Shown one piece after another: positions 21,140 to 32,290 of a DNA stretch of 64,000 bases. A program made the translations under genes and the position numbers. A model generated the notes under the pieces. The model was not told the origin of the DNA. It worked only from the letters and a program-made list of their open reading frames with translations, and did not search any database. Origin of the DNA: Diphasiastrum complanatum (Eukaryota > Streptophyta > Lycopodiopsida > Lycopodiales > Lycopodiaceae); contig CM055095.1 in the NCBI GenBank assembly GCA_029204225.1, positions 17,801,561 to 17,865,560 on the forward strand, in the 5' to 3' direction. Position 1 is the stretch's first letter. Every line of letters starts with the position of its first letter.

Positions 21140-22190
21140 CTAATGAGTGTGTAATATTTTTCCAACTTTATTCATATTGCTACCAGTAACTGAAGCCTTA
21201 ATCTTTTTCATTTTGTTATTATTTAACATTGATTTCATAGATTTAGAAGTCAAGATAGAGCCTAGTGAGTTTCCAATCGAAATCTCATCGGCCAAATGGT
21301 CTTTAACAACCAATGCTGATCTGCATTGCAAACATAATGTTCATGAAAATTTCAGTAGAAATTAGGACACTCATACTATTTACAACAGTATAATAAGAAA
21401 ATCAACAGAAAATTGAAATGAATAAATAACAAAACTAGTGATTATGAATGAATCAAAAAGTTCAAGCAATATTCAATACCAAATAAGCTATAACTTACTT
21501 GAATGCACAGATTCATCTTTTCTATGACCTCCTATGGATGATAGATCACATATATGCTTGTTTACCGGTCTTTTCCTCTTGTTGCTTCGGACCTTTCTAT
21601 TGAGCACATCCATATCTTTAACAAGAGACAAATATGAGATACGCATGGATTGAAATGCAGTTTTTATCTCATCGTTACTAGTTGTATAATGATGCAAAGA
21701 AGATTTCAACCTTTGGATCTCCTTCTTGAGGAGCACATCCATATCTTTAACAAGAGACAAATATGAGATACACATGGATTGAAATGCAGTTTTTATCTAT
21801 CATTGCTAGTTGTATAATGATGCAAAGAAGATTTCAACCGTTGGATCTCCTTCTTGAGCATCTCATTTTCAACTTTGTAGATTTTTCTTCGCACTCCTCT
21901 TCCAAATAATGTATTCTTTGCATTGAATGTGCATTCCCATAGAGCATCAAACTCTCACAGTAATCCAAAAGGCCATTTTTATCATGACACATATAGATTA
22001 TTAACTGACTCACCGAATAAACATCTGGATGTTGAAATGAACATGGATCAATAGGATACAATGTTCTTGATGACCATAAATCTACATGCTTTAGCTTTTC
22101 CTCCCTGTATCGGACCATATTAAAAGTTGACAATTTGGGTTGCTTTGAATTTCTTGTCCTGAGCAGAGCATATTCTGGTGACAGATCCAC
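21140..22190 (-). pseudogene. Gene X, 5' exons with coiled coil
   Basis: The start is MDLSPEYALLRTRNSK (22190 downward), continuing YPIDPCSFQHPDVYSV and a Glu/Lys-rich helix. A coiled coil with the repeated unit MLKKEIQRLKSSLHHYTTSN follows. The exon ends before a GTAAGT donor at 21498-21493. An acceptor ATGCAG near 21324 leads to ALVVKDHLADEISIGNSL and KKIKASVTGSNMNKV. The first copy of the duplicated coiled-coil unit carries a small deletion that shifts the frame. The N-terminal role is unknown; the coiled coil suggests oligomerisation. Confidence 0.5.
21608..21863. repeat. Tandem duplication of a 128-bp coiled-coil unit
   Basis: The two adjacent copies differ by only a few substitutions and a short deletion (TATCTATCATTG against TATCTCATCGTT). 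The unit encodes one segment of the gene X coiled coil. Confidence 0.85.
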
Positions 22191-22562
22191 ATGAAGATGA
22201 TAAAGCTTTGTTATCAGTATAGTAGTATAGTAACAAACAACACAATGACAATAACAAAGCTGGAGATGGCGCTAACGACTCTATTGGAGATAGAGATGGC
22301 GCTAAACACTTGTTTTTGACCCTAGAGATAGAGATGGCATAGGCTTTGTTTCAGAAATGTCACTCCTAATTCAAATTTTTGAGTGTTTCCAACTATTGGG
22401 AGGGAATATTTTAGCATTTTAAAAATTATATTTTAACTATGGTTAAGCACCAGTGAAGTTTGATGTGACTAAACTAAGGTGCATTCATTTACATGGAAAG
22501 TAGTGCGGGCAGATGCGCAAAGAAGTTAGAAAATGATATTACTTTATAGTTATTCTTTTCTC
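22191..22562. other. Upstream region of gene X
   Basis: Non-coding. It contains short repeats of AGATAGAGATGGCGCTAA at about 22263-22345, and no clear TATA box at a fixed distance from the ATG at 22190. It may hold the promoter of gene X. Confidence 0.3.
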
Positions 22563-22614
22563 TCCTACATGGCATTTATTATAGGGCCCTCTTTGGGCCC
22601 ATATTTTTTCTAAT
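22563..22614. repeat. Short direct repeat, copy 2
   Basis: Partner of 21094-21139, in the same orientation, with a GGGCCC palindrome in the centre. It adjoins the truncated C-family copia at CTAATG. Confidence 0.55.
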
Positions 22615-23102
22615 GTCAAACTGATTGAGTGCCTCTTCGACAGTCATCGGCTCGTATACAAGGTAGGTTGCAGACTCGTCGATATACCTGATAGGTGGTC
22701 TGCTAGCTCTTGATGATCTTCTAGGATATAGAGAAAGTTGATCATTTTCATCATACTGTAGTTGCTGAACTGCAACATCATCATCTTCTGATTCGTAGTT
22801 GATATATTGTTCATCGAAAGTAGATGAGCTTGGACCTTCAATGGGAATAGTTGACTGAGAATTTGGGAAGTTAAATATATCAGGAGAATCTAACAGGTCG
22901 GCTACATGGGCACTGCCTTTTCCTTTGAGGTCGATAAACTGATCTTCCTTGAAGATGACATCTCGGCTAGTGAATATCTTTGACTCGATGGAATCACACA
23001 ACTTATAGGCTTGATCTGAAGTAGTGTAGCTGATGAAAATACATTTGATACTCTGAAAGTCAAGCTTCTTCCTGAGATCATGAGGAATATGCGCATAAGT
23101 AG
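22615..23102 (-). pseudogene. C-family copia integrase end and RT start
   Basis: The minus-strand frame at 22579-23001 reads SKIFTSRDVIFKEDQF (end of integrase), an acidic linker, RRSSRASRPPIRYIDE and TVEEALNQFD, the usual copia integrase-RT junction. The element is truncated at about 22614. Its upstream half continues at 28735 beyond the inserted element G. Confidence 0.75.
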
Positions 23103-23740
23103 TGTGAAAGATTTCAGATCCTTAAGATCCAATCTACTTGAATGATCTTTGGTTAGAAAGAGAAATACACTAATGTAGAAAAATCAGCATCTACACACAA
23201 TTTGAGATGCAAACACTAATAGAACTTGATCAAACCTGAATGAAATGATTATGTACTGTTGCTGTCCGTACAAAACCAGCAAGCTACTGTATTTCACACG
23301 TGTGGATCCAAAAATAACAAATATAGATCATTCTACACATAGAATTGCAAGCAATCACCAAGATAGTGCACCAATGGATAGTAGAACCCAAGAGAACCAT
23401 GTATAAGCATGAAATGAGATAGAGAAGAGAGAAGATGACTCTCTCCACGAGTTACATCCTTTTATAACAGGTCCAAACCCTATTTGGCCACTTGGCTTTC
23501 CCACCAAAATGCTAACCCTACCAATTTTGGGTCTAGATTCAATGTACCCAACTTATTCAAATTGAATCTACTCAAACTCGCATTCTATCTTTCCCACACT
23601 TTCAAAAAGTGTTTATTCAAATGAAATTTAGACTAATGAACTTTGAAAAGTCAACCTCTAAGTCTAAAACAAGTTTTGGCCTCAATATGCCAAATATGAA
23701 AATATTGCAAAATGTGATGAAACTAGTTGAATCTTTCACA
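23103..23740 (-). repeat. Element G 3' LTR
   Basis: TGTGAAAG to TCTTTCACA as written on the plus strand. It contains the palindrome TTTCACACGTGTGG at 23293-23306 and a TATA motif (CCTTTTATAA on plus, near 23459). The polypurine tract lies to its right. Confidence 0.85.
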
Positions 23741-25016
23741 CTCCCTCTTCAACTAGTTTTAGCATAGACTTTGATAATACTCCAAGTGAAGTCCTATGCT
23801 TCATAAACAAGTCTTTTCCCAATGCTTTGGTGAAGATATCAGCTACACATTCCCTTGAAGACACATGTTGAAGCTCCACCTCCTTTGCAATGACTCGCTC
23901 CCTCACAAAATGATATTGTATCTCAAGATGCTTGCTCCTAGCATAGTTTTTGACAATAGAACTTTGATCCATCATAAGAATGATCTTCTTCCTAGGAATA
24001 GACCTTCTTTCAATGATCATGTAATGCTCAAAATAGAAACAACCATAATTGATATAGAAAATAGTTTCCACTTGGGATGCTTCACTATTTCTTACATCAA
24101 TTTTACATGTAAAAATGTGATTAGAACATGAAGAATCAAATAGAATGTAAATGAGATGATTCCACCATGCTTCCAACTTTGAACTCTCTGGAAAAATACA
24201 GCAAACAAACAATAAATATGAGTGATCAACTTTTGCTTGCATGTATCCTCCTTTGGCCTTTGTTGCCTTGTATCCACCATGATACTCCATGAATGAGCCT
24301 CCATCTTCATCTTGCCACAAGAAACCATCAAACCTTGGAAATCCATGAGTAGGTGAGTACATAAATGATGCAAATCTAGCACCACATGACTCCATAAACT
24401 AAGTAGTTTGCACTAGTCCATCTTCAAGATCTACTCGACACAAAAAAATGACCATGAATTCACCAAAAATTGACAATCTCCAAGTATTGGCACCAAGTAG
24501 CTCAACACTTGAGAACTTAGTCATGGATGAGTGACATAATGAACCTCCAATAGCTTCATTTCCATCAGCAAAATCAGCCAAGAATGCTAGTACAAATCCA
24601 ACGTCAAAACAATGCTCACCAATGTAGCTAGTTTTACCATATCATGACAATTTGCACACATCCACATGAAATTGCTCAAACATGAGATAGAACAAGTAAA
24701 GTAAACTTGAACAACACTTCCTTGCTGCTCCTTTGACCTTACTTGAGTCTTCAATATGCTGTAAAAACAGATCCATAACACCCTTGCCAATTACCTCTCC
24801 TTTGATGCTCTTGACTAGCTCCAAATTGCCAACTTCCCTTTTGACTAGTTGAAGCGCTTTGAGATCAACCTCTTGATCTTCAACTTGACCATCAAAGTAA
24901 TTGAACAAAATTTGTTTTCCAGATCCATTACTTGATTTTACAGCAAGATAACATCCATCCACTTGCATAGCTCCATGTACACAAGAAGGTCCTCCAAAAG
25001 ATGTTCCACTCTTCAT
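23736..25016 (-). pseudogene. Element G diverged RT end and RNase H-like segment
   Basis: Three minus-strand frames (24642-25016, 24399-24581, 23736-24395) join with two stops. ARKCCSSLLYLFYLMFE and VDVCKLS match, at low identity, the copia GSLLYL..RPDISFAV.KLS block. FLADFADGNEAIGGS matches the first RNase H Asp block. About 130 residues with no counterpart then follow (PTHGFPRFDGFLWQDEDGG). After that comes ordinary RNase H: MDQSSIVKNYARSKHLEIQY and ADIFTKALGKDLFMKHR. The end KLVEEGV runs into the LTR, whose first bases supply the TGA stop. The RT core with YVDD is absent. Confidence 0.6.
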
Positions 25017-25022
25017 AAGAGA

Positions 25023-26141
25023 TCAATACTCAAGATCCATTGGTTGGATCCACTCCTCTTCTTTCCTTGCTTGATCTATACTTGTAGGCTCATCCAAAGA
25101 GGTTAGGAAAGCAACATAATTTCCAGAAACTACTTGCTTACCCTTTTGATCATATGTGAGCCTTGAAGGTACTTGTCTTTCTCTTGATGTTCTCCTTGGC
25201 TTTTGACTTGATGAAGGTCCATCATCACCACCATCCAAAGTAGGATCCTTCTCATCAACATCAAGAATGTTAGAACCATCTACTTTACCATCAATCATGC
25301 TTGAAGACACCTTTGGAATGTTTCCCTCATAAGAAATGACATCTCTACCAACAATCACTTTGTTAGTAGAAGGAATGTAAACCTTGTAGGCTTTACTCAC
25401 CTCACTATATCCAACAAAAATACCTCTTCTTGAAAATGGATCCTCCTTGGTCCTATCATCAAGAGTAATGTTGACATAGCATGTGCATCCAAAGGTTCTT
25501 AGAAAGTTGACACTCGGCCTCCTCTTGAATAGCATCTCAAAAGGTGTCCTTCCATCCAAAATAGCACTCGGCCACCTATTGCACAAGAAATTGGCACACA
25601 ACAAAGCTTGATCCCAAAATGGTTTGTCAAGATTAGCACTTAACCTCATAGCTTTAGCACTTTCACATAAAGTTCTATTCTTCCTTTCAGCCACTCCATT
25701 TTGTTGTGGGGTCCTTGATGTTGTATACTCCCTCTTGATCCCATGCTCATCACAAAAGGCCTTGAACTTGTTAGATATGTACTCACCACCATTGTCACCT
25801 CTCAAGCACTTGATCTTTGTGAAGAATTGGTTCTCCCTTGCATTCTTGAACTTGACAAAGACATCATACACTTCATCCTTGCTCTTTAGTAGATAGATCC
25901 AACAAAATCTACTAAAATCATCAGTGAATGTTACATACATCTTAGCTCCACTATTGCTAATTGTAGTAAATCCATGAATATCCGAATGTACAAGTTGAAA
26001 AGACTTTGTAGATCTAGAAATAGATCTAGTATAAGGTAGTCTATGTGACTTAGACAAAGCACAAGACTCACAAACATGCTTGTCATTACTTAAGGAACTT
26101 GGAAGACCAATCACAACCTTCTTCCTTGCCATTACCTCCAA
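25023..26141 (-). pseudogene. Element G integrase
   Basis: A 372-residue open frame. The zinc-binding pair CESC (24-27) is present. The catalytic triad is Asp54 (VHSDIHG), Asp116 (LRGDNGGEY) and Glu152 (NGVAERKN), giving the DX35E spacing. GIFVGYSEVSKAYKVY closes the C-terminal domain. The domain looks intact, but it is out of frame with gag-protease (overlap 26086-26141) and is followed by a stop at the point where RT should start (WIQPMDLEY). Confidence 0.8.
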
Positions 26142-27482
26142 TGACTAAATTGAGGTGTCCCATCCTTTTGTGCCAAACCTCTTGAATAGAAATTTGCTTC
26201 CTTGCAACACATCCAACTTGGTTAGCAATAACACAAGCATCAAGTTTGAACAACTTCCCTTGCCTTTTACCTTTTCCAATCAAGACATCCTTCCTTTTGA
26301 TCAAACAAGCATCTCCATCAAACTCCACCTTGAGACCCTTACTTAGCATTTGACTCACACTAAGCAAATTCTTGGTAATAGATGGAATAAACAAGACATC
26401 CTCAAAATGAACATTCCTATTTGTAGAGAGAGAAATAGGAATTGTGCCAATCCCTTTGATTGCACACTCACCATCATTGGCCATGTAGATCACCCTCTTG
26501 TCATCTCCATATGCCAACAAAGAAGTGAAGTACTCTTTGTGAAAGGTCATGTGTGAACTTGCTCCACTATCAATCCACCAAGGATCTAGATCTCCATCAT
26601 TAGCAAGCATACATGAAGACATCACAAAAGCATCATCATTTGCATCTTGCAAATCCAAACCATCCTCATCAAGAGTAAGATTACCTTGCTTGTCTCCTTG
26701 ATCTCTCTTCTTCTTGTAGCACTCACTTGCAGAGTGTCCTTTGATGTCACAATAGAAGCACTTGAGCTTTGATCTATCCTTCTTTTTGCCACTTGAAGAA
26801 GCATCCACTTGATCTTGCCCTTTAGACCACTTGCTTTTGGTTTTGCCCATGAATTTGCCCTTTGTGAACATAGCACCCTCTTGAAGTGTCGATGTAGATC
26901 CACCTCTTGCTTGAAGCCTATATTCCTCATTGATCAAGATCTCTTGAAGATTCATCAAACTTGGCAAAGTCTTTTGAATAGCAATACTTTGAACAATGTT
27001 AGCATGAGCATCCAACAAGCCATTAAGAATCACTTGAATAAGTTCTCCTTCCTTAATGCTTTCATCTATGCAAGCTAACTCATCATTCAATGCTTTCATT
27101 CTCAAAACAAAAGTACTTGGACTTTCTTCATTCTTTTGCAAACAAGAAAAGATTTGCCTTCTTAGAGTCAACACTCTAGAAGTAGACTTGGAATCATAAA
27201 GCTTTTTCAATGAATTCCAAGCTTCCAAAGATGATGTGCACTTACCAACTTCCTTGAGAAGTTCATTGGTAACATTCATCTTTATCATGTGTAGAGCCTT
27301 CTTGGCCCTCTTGTCATACCTCAATTGATCTTGTTGTGTTGCTGGTCTCTCCTCCAAACCTACAACAATATCCAGAACATCATTCATTTCAAGAAGTGAC
27401 TCCATCCTCACTTTTCATAATGAATAGTGACTTGAGGTAAGCCTATCATTGGCTTCAATCATGACTCCAATTGAGGTTGCCA
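26086..27482 (-). pseudogene. Element G gag, protease and pre-integrase
   Basis: The original start is the ATG at 27482; a TGA replaces Trp at codon 21, and the frame is open again from 27411. Visible are the gag blocks KMNVTNELLKEVGK and LIQVILNGLLDAH, a zinc knuckle CFYCDIKGHSASEC, the protease WWIDSGASSHMTF (catalytic Asp) and the pre-integrase VWHKRMGHLN. The frame then shifts before the integrase. Confidence 0.8.
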
Positions 27483-28071
27483 TGTAGCAATGACCCGATT
27501 TTCTCTTTCAACCTGCTTCAATGCACAAAGCACTCCTTTGAACAACAACAAATGCTTTCAAAAGAAATCACCAAGATTTGAAACTATCTCACAAATTCTC
27601 TTCTAGCACTTATCCAAGCAAATCAACACATAGAATCATGGAATCTTGATCAACCTATGATCTATCCTCAATCTAATGACTTTTGCCACTTCCTAAGATT
27701 GAAACACACTCAAATGAAGTCTAGCAACCTCACTATCTAGAGATCCAATCAAAATTAGGGTTTTAACAAAATCACAAAAAATTGACTATTCCAAATCTAC
27801 ATGCAAATGCTGAAAATTTGATATGCAATCTATAAGCCACCACTTAGGCTGAACCAATGATCCAAAAATAGGCCAAATCCAGCATGTGAATTCAAAAAAC
27901 GGAATTGAACAAGTATATTGACCTATTTAGTGTTTTGATCTACAAAAGATCCAATCTACAAAAGCAAAAAATCCGATTTTGGTGTAGAATCCTCTCTAGC
28001 ATACTCTAGACTTGATATCTTCACCAAATCATTGATAGATCTGATTTCCTCCTTCATAATCTGAAACACAA

Positions 28072-28083
28072 GCTCTGATACCA
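28072..28083 (-). other. Element G primer-binding site
   Basis: GCTCTGATACCA on the plus strand, i.e. TGGTATCAGAGC on the element strand, directly after the 5' LTR. It fits initiator methionine tRNA. Confidence 0.9.
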
Positions 28084-28729
28084 TGTGAAAGATTTCAGAT
28101 CCTTAAGATCCAATCTACTTGAATGATCTTTGGTTAGAAAGAGAAATACACTACCAATTTCACCAATGTAGAAAAATCAGCATCTACACACAATTTGAGA
28201 TGGAAACACTAATAGAACTTGATCAAACTTGAATGAAATGATTATGTACTGTTGCTGTCCGTACAAAACCAGCAAGCTACTGTATTTCACATGTGTGGAT
28301 CCAAAAATAACAAATATAGATCATTCTACACATAGAATTGCAAGCAATCACCAAGATAGTGCACCAATGGATAGTAGAACCCAAGAGAACCATGTATAAG
28401 CATGAAATGAGATAGAGAAGAGAGAATATGACTCTCTCCACGAGTTACATCCTTTTATAACAGGTCCAAACCCTATTTGGCCACTTGGCTTTCCCACCAA
28501 AATGCTAACCCTACCAATTTTGGGTCTAGATTCAATGTACCCAACTTATTCAAATTGAATCTACTCAAACTCACATTCTATCTTTCTCACACTTTCAAAA
28601 AGTGTTTATTCAAATGAAATTTAGACTAACTTTGAAAAGTCAACCTCTAAGTTTAAAACAAGTTTTGGCCTCAATATGCCAAATATGGAAATATTGCAAA
28701 ATGTGATGAAACTAGTTGAATCTTTCACA
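28084..28729 (-). repeat. Element G 5' LTR
   Basis: Nearly the same as 23103-23740 but 8 bp longer, with a mutated palindrome (CACATGTG at 28289). A TATA motif, TTATAAAAGG on the element strand, lies at 28451-28460 and should drive the element's transcription towards gag. Confidence 0.85.
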
Positions 28730-28734
28730 AGTAG

Positions 28735-29434
28735 TACATCCAAAAACTCGTAAGTTTGATAGAGAACATTTGGTGCCTGTCCAAACTTCGAATGGTGTTT
28801 TGTATAAGAGACCTTTAGTATGACATGTGTTCTGAATATAGCTTGTTGTTGAAACAGCTTCAGCCTAGAAGGACTTCGGAAGTGTCACATCTGATAACAT
28901 GCACTTTGCCGATTCGACTAAGGTTTTGTTCTTTCTCTCAGCAAGACAATTTGACTGAGGCAAATAGGAGGTAATGTATTGTTGCTCAATGTCATTGTTA
29001 AGGCAATACTCCTTGAATTTGATGGAGATGTATTCTCTCCCTTTATCTGACCTTAGTGCTTTGATTCGTTTACCAGTTTGATTTTTTGCATGCTCTTTGA
29101 ATTGTCTGAACTTGATGAAAGCTTTTGATTTTTGTTTAATGAAGTAAACAATTGTTCTTTTGGAGAATTCATCAATAAAGGTAATGAAATACTTTGCATC
29201 TAGCAATGAAGGAGTTTGCATAGGTCCACATATATCTGAATGACCAACATCTAATAGACCTTTTGCTACATGCCTATGACTCGATCTAAAAGGAATCCTA
29301 GTCTGCTTTCCAAGGATGCAACTATGGTAGATAGGGAGATCAACTTTACCAGAAGGATAGTCAAGATCAAGTACTAGACATTGACTGGACATGTTCGAAA
29401 CAGATGCATAATCCAAGTGTCCTAAGCGATGATG
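28735..29434 (-). pseudogene. C-family copia integrase, left of gag
   Basis: The frame at 28865-29416 reads HHRLGHLDYASVSNMS (pre-integrase), GHSDICGPM (first Asp), LRSDKGREYIS (second Asp) and CLAERKNKTLVES (Glu), so the triad survives. It joins the gag frame almost directly at 29434, without zinc knuckle or protease, so a deletion removed these. Element G separates it from its downstream part at 22615-23102. Confidence 0.8.
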
Positions 29435-29980
29435 TCATAGGAATGTTTTATTGACAACCTTTTGAAGAGTGAGGTCAGGTTGTGTGGAGATCATCACCAC
29501 AAAGTGTTTATACGACTTTGGAAGAGAAGAAAGCAAGGTCATGACAACATCATCATCCTGAATAGAACATCCTGCAGATGATAACTGATCCAATAAAGAC
29601 TTGAAGTTGTTGATGTGAGAAGTGATGGCAGTAGAATCAGACATGCTAAGAGTAAAGAACTTCTTTTTCAGATGTAATCTAGTGGTTACATCATGAGTCT
29701 CATAGAGATTTGATAACAAATCTAATGCATCCTTAGAGGTTTTGCATGTGGTAACGTGGAATATTTGGGAGTCGGCCAGATTGACTGTGACACATGCTAA
29801 GGCCTTTTGAACTTTCATCTTCCATGCCTGTGCTTGATCACCATCTTCTAATTTCAGGTCAAAACCTTCTACTACATCACAAAGATCTTTATCTATCAAC
29901 ATCATCCAGAGTTTTAACTTTCAGATGTAGAAGTTAGAACCATTGAACTTGTCAATGATTCTAGCTTCGCTGGATGATGA
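29435..29980 (-). pseudogene. C-family copia gag
   Basis: Starting near 29980 (IIDKFNGSNFYI, then TGA where Trp is expected, KLKLW), the frame runs through DKDLCDVVEGFDLKL and THDVTTRLHLKKKFFTL to SSLPKSYKHFVVMIST. This is the gag type also found in D (56466 onward). It ends by deletion into the pre-integrase region at about 29434. Confidence 0.75.
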
Positions 29981-30032
29981 AGACGAAGAGATAGAATAGA
30001 ACACACTTAATCTCTCGGTTTATATAAGTTAT

Positions 30033-30046
30033 GCTCCGATACCAAT
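30033..30046 (-). other. C-family primer-binding site
   Basis: ATTGGTATCGGAGC on the element strand, next to the LTR end at 30048. It is a variant of the initiator-tRNA type. Confidence 0.75.
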
Positions 30047-30047
30047 C

Positions 30048-31426
30048 TGATGGGACAAGGGAGTGTGAAGAACATGAATGGAGAAGAGAGCAAGAATATT
30101 GCGGAACAGCTCTCCCGTTACAATCAGCTGCTAGATGCAAAAACAGTCTTATAGAAAGCTTATGCTAAGTATAGTCACAACTTTAAGTGTTCTAGTTGCC
30201 CAACAAGATTTTAAAAATTAGTTCATACTCACAAAATCGAGAGTACAGTCCACCGAAAAAATTAGAAATGGTTTGTGTGTGTGTGGTATTACTGGAAATC
30301 AAATATGAGGTTTAGTTCTAAAATAGATCAAAATAGCAGTGAGATAGTGCAAGTTCCTCAGGCATCAAAGACAACCATCGTCTGATCAGAAACTGAGGAG
30401 TCGTACACGTCCGTGTTTAAATCAGAGTGATTGAACAAGTGTTATCAAACAACCACGAAATGCATTCAAATCACAATAAGCATTCATCTACGTTGTACAC
30501 ATATAGAAAAGCGTATTGCTGCTATATTACATTGAAGCACAACAATGACAGTTATAGCCAGAATGACGGCGTTAACTAGGAGGCTCAAAATCATTCATCT
30601 CATGGACAGAGCATCTCTCAAGTAATCTGTCCTGGAATGATCTATTTATAGATTGCATCCATGTATTAACTACATTAAATGTTTGTCACCTAATTAGGTA
30701 AGCCGTTGTACTTGGAAGTATATGGATTTTGTGATACTATACATAGTGTATATTGTCAACAAATAGGGAATGTTGACGTAGACAAGGACGTCACAAATTC
30801 TCTCACTTTGCACTTTACGTGAAGTGGTTTTCTCTCACTTTGCAAATTTCGGGAAGTGGCTGGGAACGTTCCTCGTTAAAATAGATGACCTTCGGCATTT
30901 TCTCTCTCTTCGAGATTTTGCGAAAAAGCCAAAGGTGCCCTTAAAAAGACAAAGATGTCATTAAAATAGTTTAACTCATGAAAATAGATGACCCTCAAGA
31001 ATTTTCTCTCTTCACATTTTTCGGGAAAATGTGAAAAAGACGAACTGTGCGACACTTAGTGTATTTCTGCAGATTGTTGAAAAAGTAATGTAAATCTACA
31101 GACTTGTTCTAAATGCTAGTTTGTTGAAGTCCTTGAAGATGGCCAAGTCTTCAATGACTTCAAGTTATTAAATTTAACATCTGAACTTGAAATTATGACA
31201 ATATTAGTTACCCTTTGCTAGAGATCACCTGGAAGCCTGTTGTAGATGTTCTTCAAATAAATTGGTTGTCTAAGTTTGTGATTCCTGCAGGTATCAGATG
31301 ACCAGACATAGAACCAAAGTTGGTTTCACTTGAATCTAGATCAATGATCAATAAATGTGCAAGAAGAATCATGAAATAGAAATTAGTCATTCACCAACGA
31401 GACAACTGTGGGCCTAAATTCCAACA
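30048..31426 (-). mobile_element. C-family copia 5' LTR
   Basis: On the element strand it runs TGTTGG..AATTTAGGCCCACAG to CTTGTCCCATCA, about 1.38 kb. The same LTR lies complete at 60154-61525 and truncated at 15549-16161 and 42676-43027. A GT-rich stretch near 30268 and the GAAGTGG/CTTTGC blocks near 30820 are shared. It belongs to the gag at 29435. Confidence 0.85.
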
Positions 31427-32290
31427 AGAATCAGCAAAATAGAGGCAGATTATCCACTCTCTATAAACACACCCCTAGCAGTGTGGAGATCACCACAAGA
31501 ACCTCAGCAGCCAGTGATGAGAAAGGGAGCTTGAACCCATTGCACACAACCATAACCTGAACCTCAGCACATAATTTTTTCGAAAGCTACCTTCAGCAAA
31601 ACGTCTGCCCACTTTTATAGGCATGGAGACCACCCATTTTTTTCATTTTGACATTATGTTTCTCTTCTTTCTTCTCTCAGCCCTTCAGCAGTCTTGTCCA
31701 AGGTATTGAATGCTATTTCAGCATGAGCCTATGTAGAATAGCCCCTCATGCGTATTAGTTTCTTGATATGGGGTCTCTTAATGCTTGAACTCTCAAATCC
31801 ACAAGTAAGGCCTTCTCTTGCATTAAAAGTGAGTTGGTCTTTTTACCCATGTGGCAAAAAGAAGAACTCCCATGCTTACTTGTATTTGGGCTTTTGGAAT
31901 CTTTGTGTATCAAATCCCCCAATCATAAATGCTCCTCTTCTTCTTTTTGTATTAATTGCTTGGTTCCTTTTGCACAAGAGTTAGCCTCTTAAATGTGCTA
32001 GTTGTTTCCCAACCCTTTCTTCCTCTTGATTTTTGCTCAACTTCTGGTGTTAGGCCCCCTTTGGCATTAATTGTTGATTTGGCTTTTTTTCCCATGTGGC
32101 TATTAGAATGCCTCATGGCTATTTTCGTTAGCCCTTAGCCACTTGATCATGTGTTCTAAAGCCATCTTTCCCTTTTTTTGATATTGGCCCTTGTTTGTTG
32201 TCACACTTTGTGGACCCTTTTGCCTTGCTTTTGGATTTTTTGTCTCGCCATTCCGCAATTGTGGTGATTGAGCCCCCTCTTCCTACTGAG
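31427..32290. other. Unassigned region with diverged internal repeats
   Basis: No gene. A block of the form GTAAGGCC..GCATTAAAAGTGAGTTGG..CCCATGTGGC at about 31803-31860 recurs in diverged form at about 32050-32102 and perhaps again near 32185. T-rich short frames (31748-32138) show no conserved feature. Confidence 0.3.

Larger units (their letters stand above)
23103..28729 (-). mobile_element. Copia element G, full length, defective
   Basis: A complete insertion: 3' LTR 23103-23740, interior, primer-binding site 28072-28083 (TGGTATCAGAGC on the minus strand), 5' LTR 28084-28729. The target duplication AGTAG is perfect (23098-23102 and 28730-28734). The LTRs differ by several substitutions and short indels (638 against 646 bp), so it is older than E and F. 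The interior keeps gag, protease and integrase, has no recognisable RT core, and carries the RNase H-like segment also found in F and H. Confidence 0.9.
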
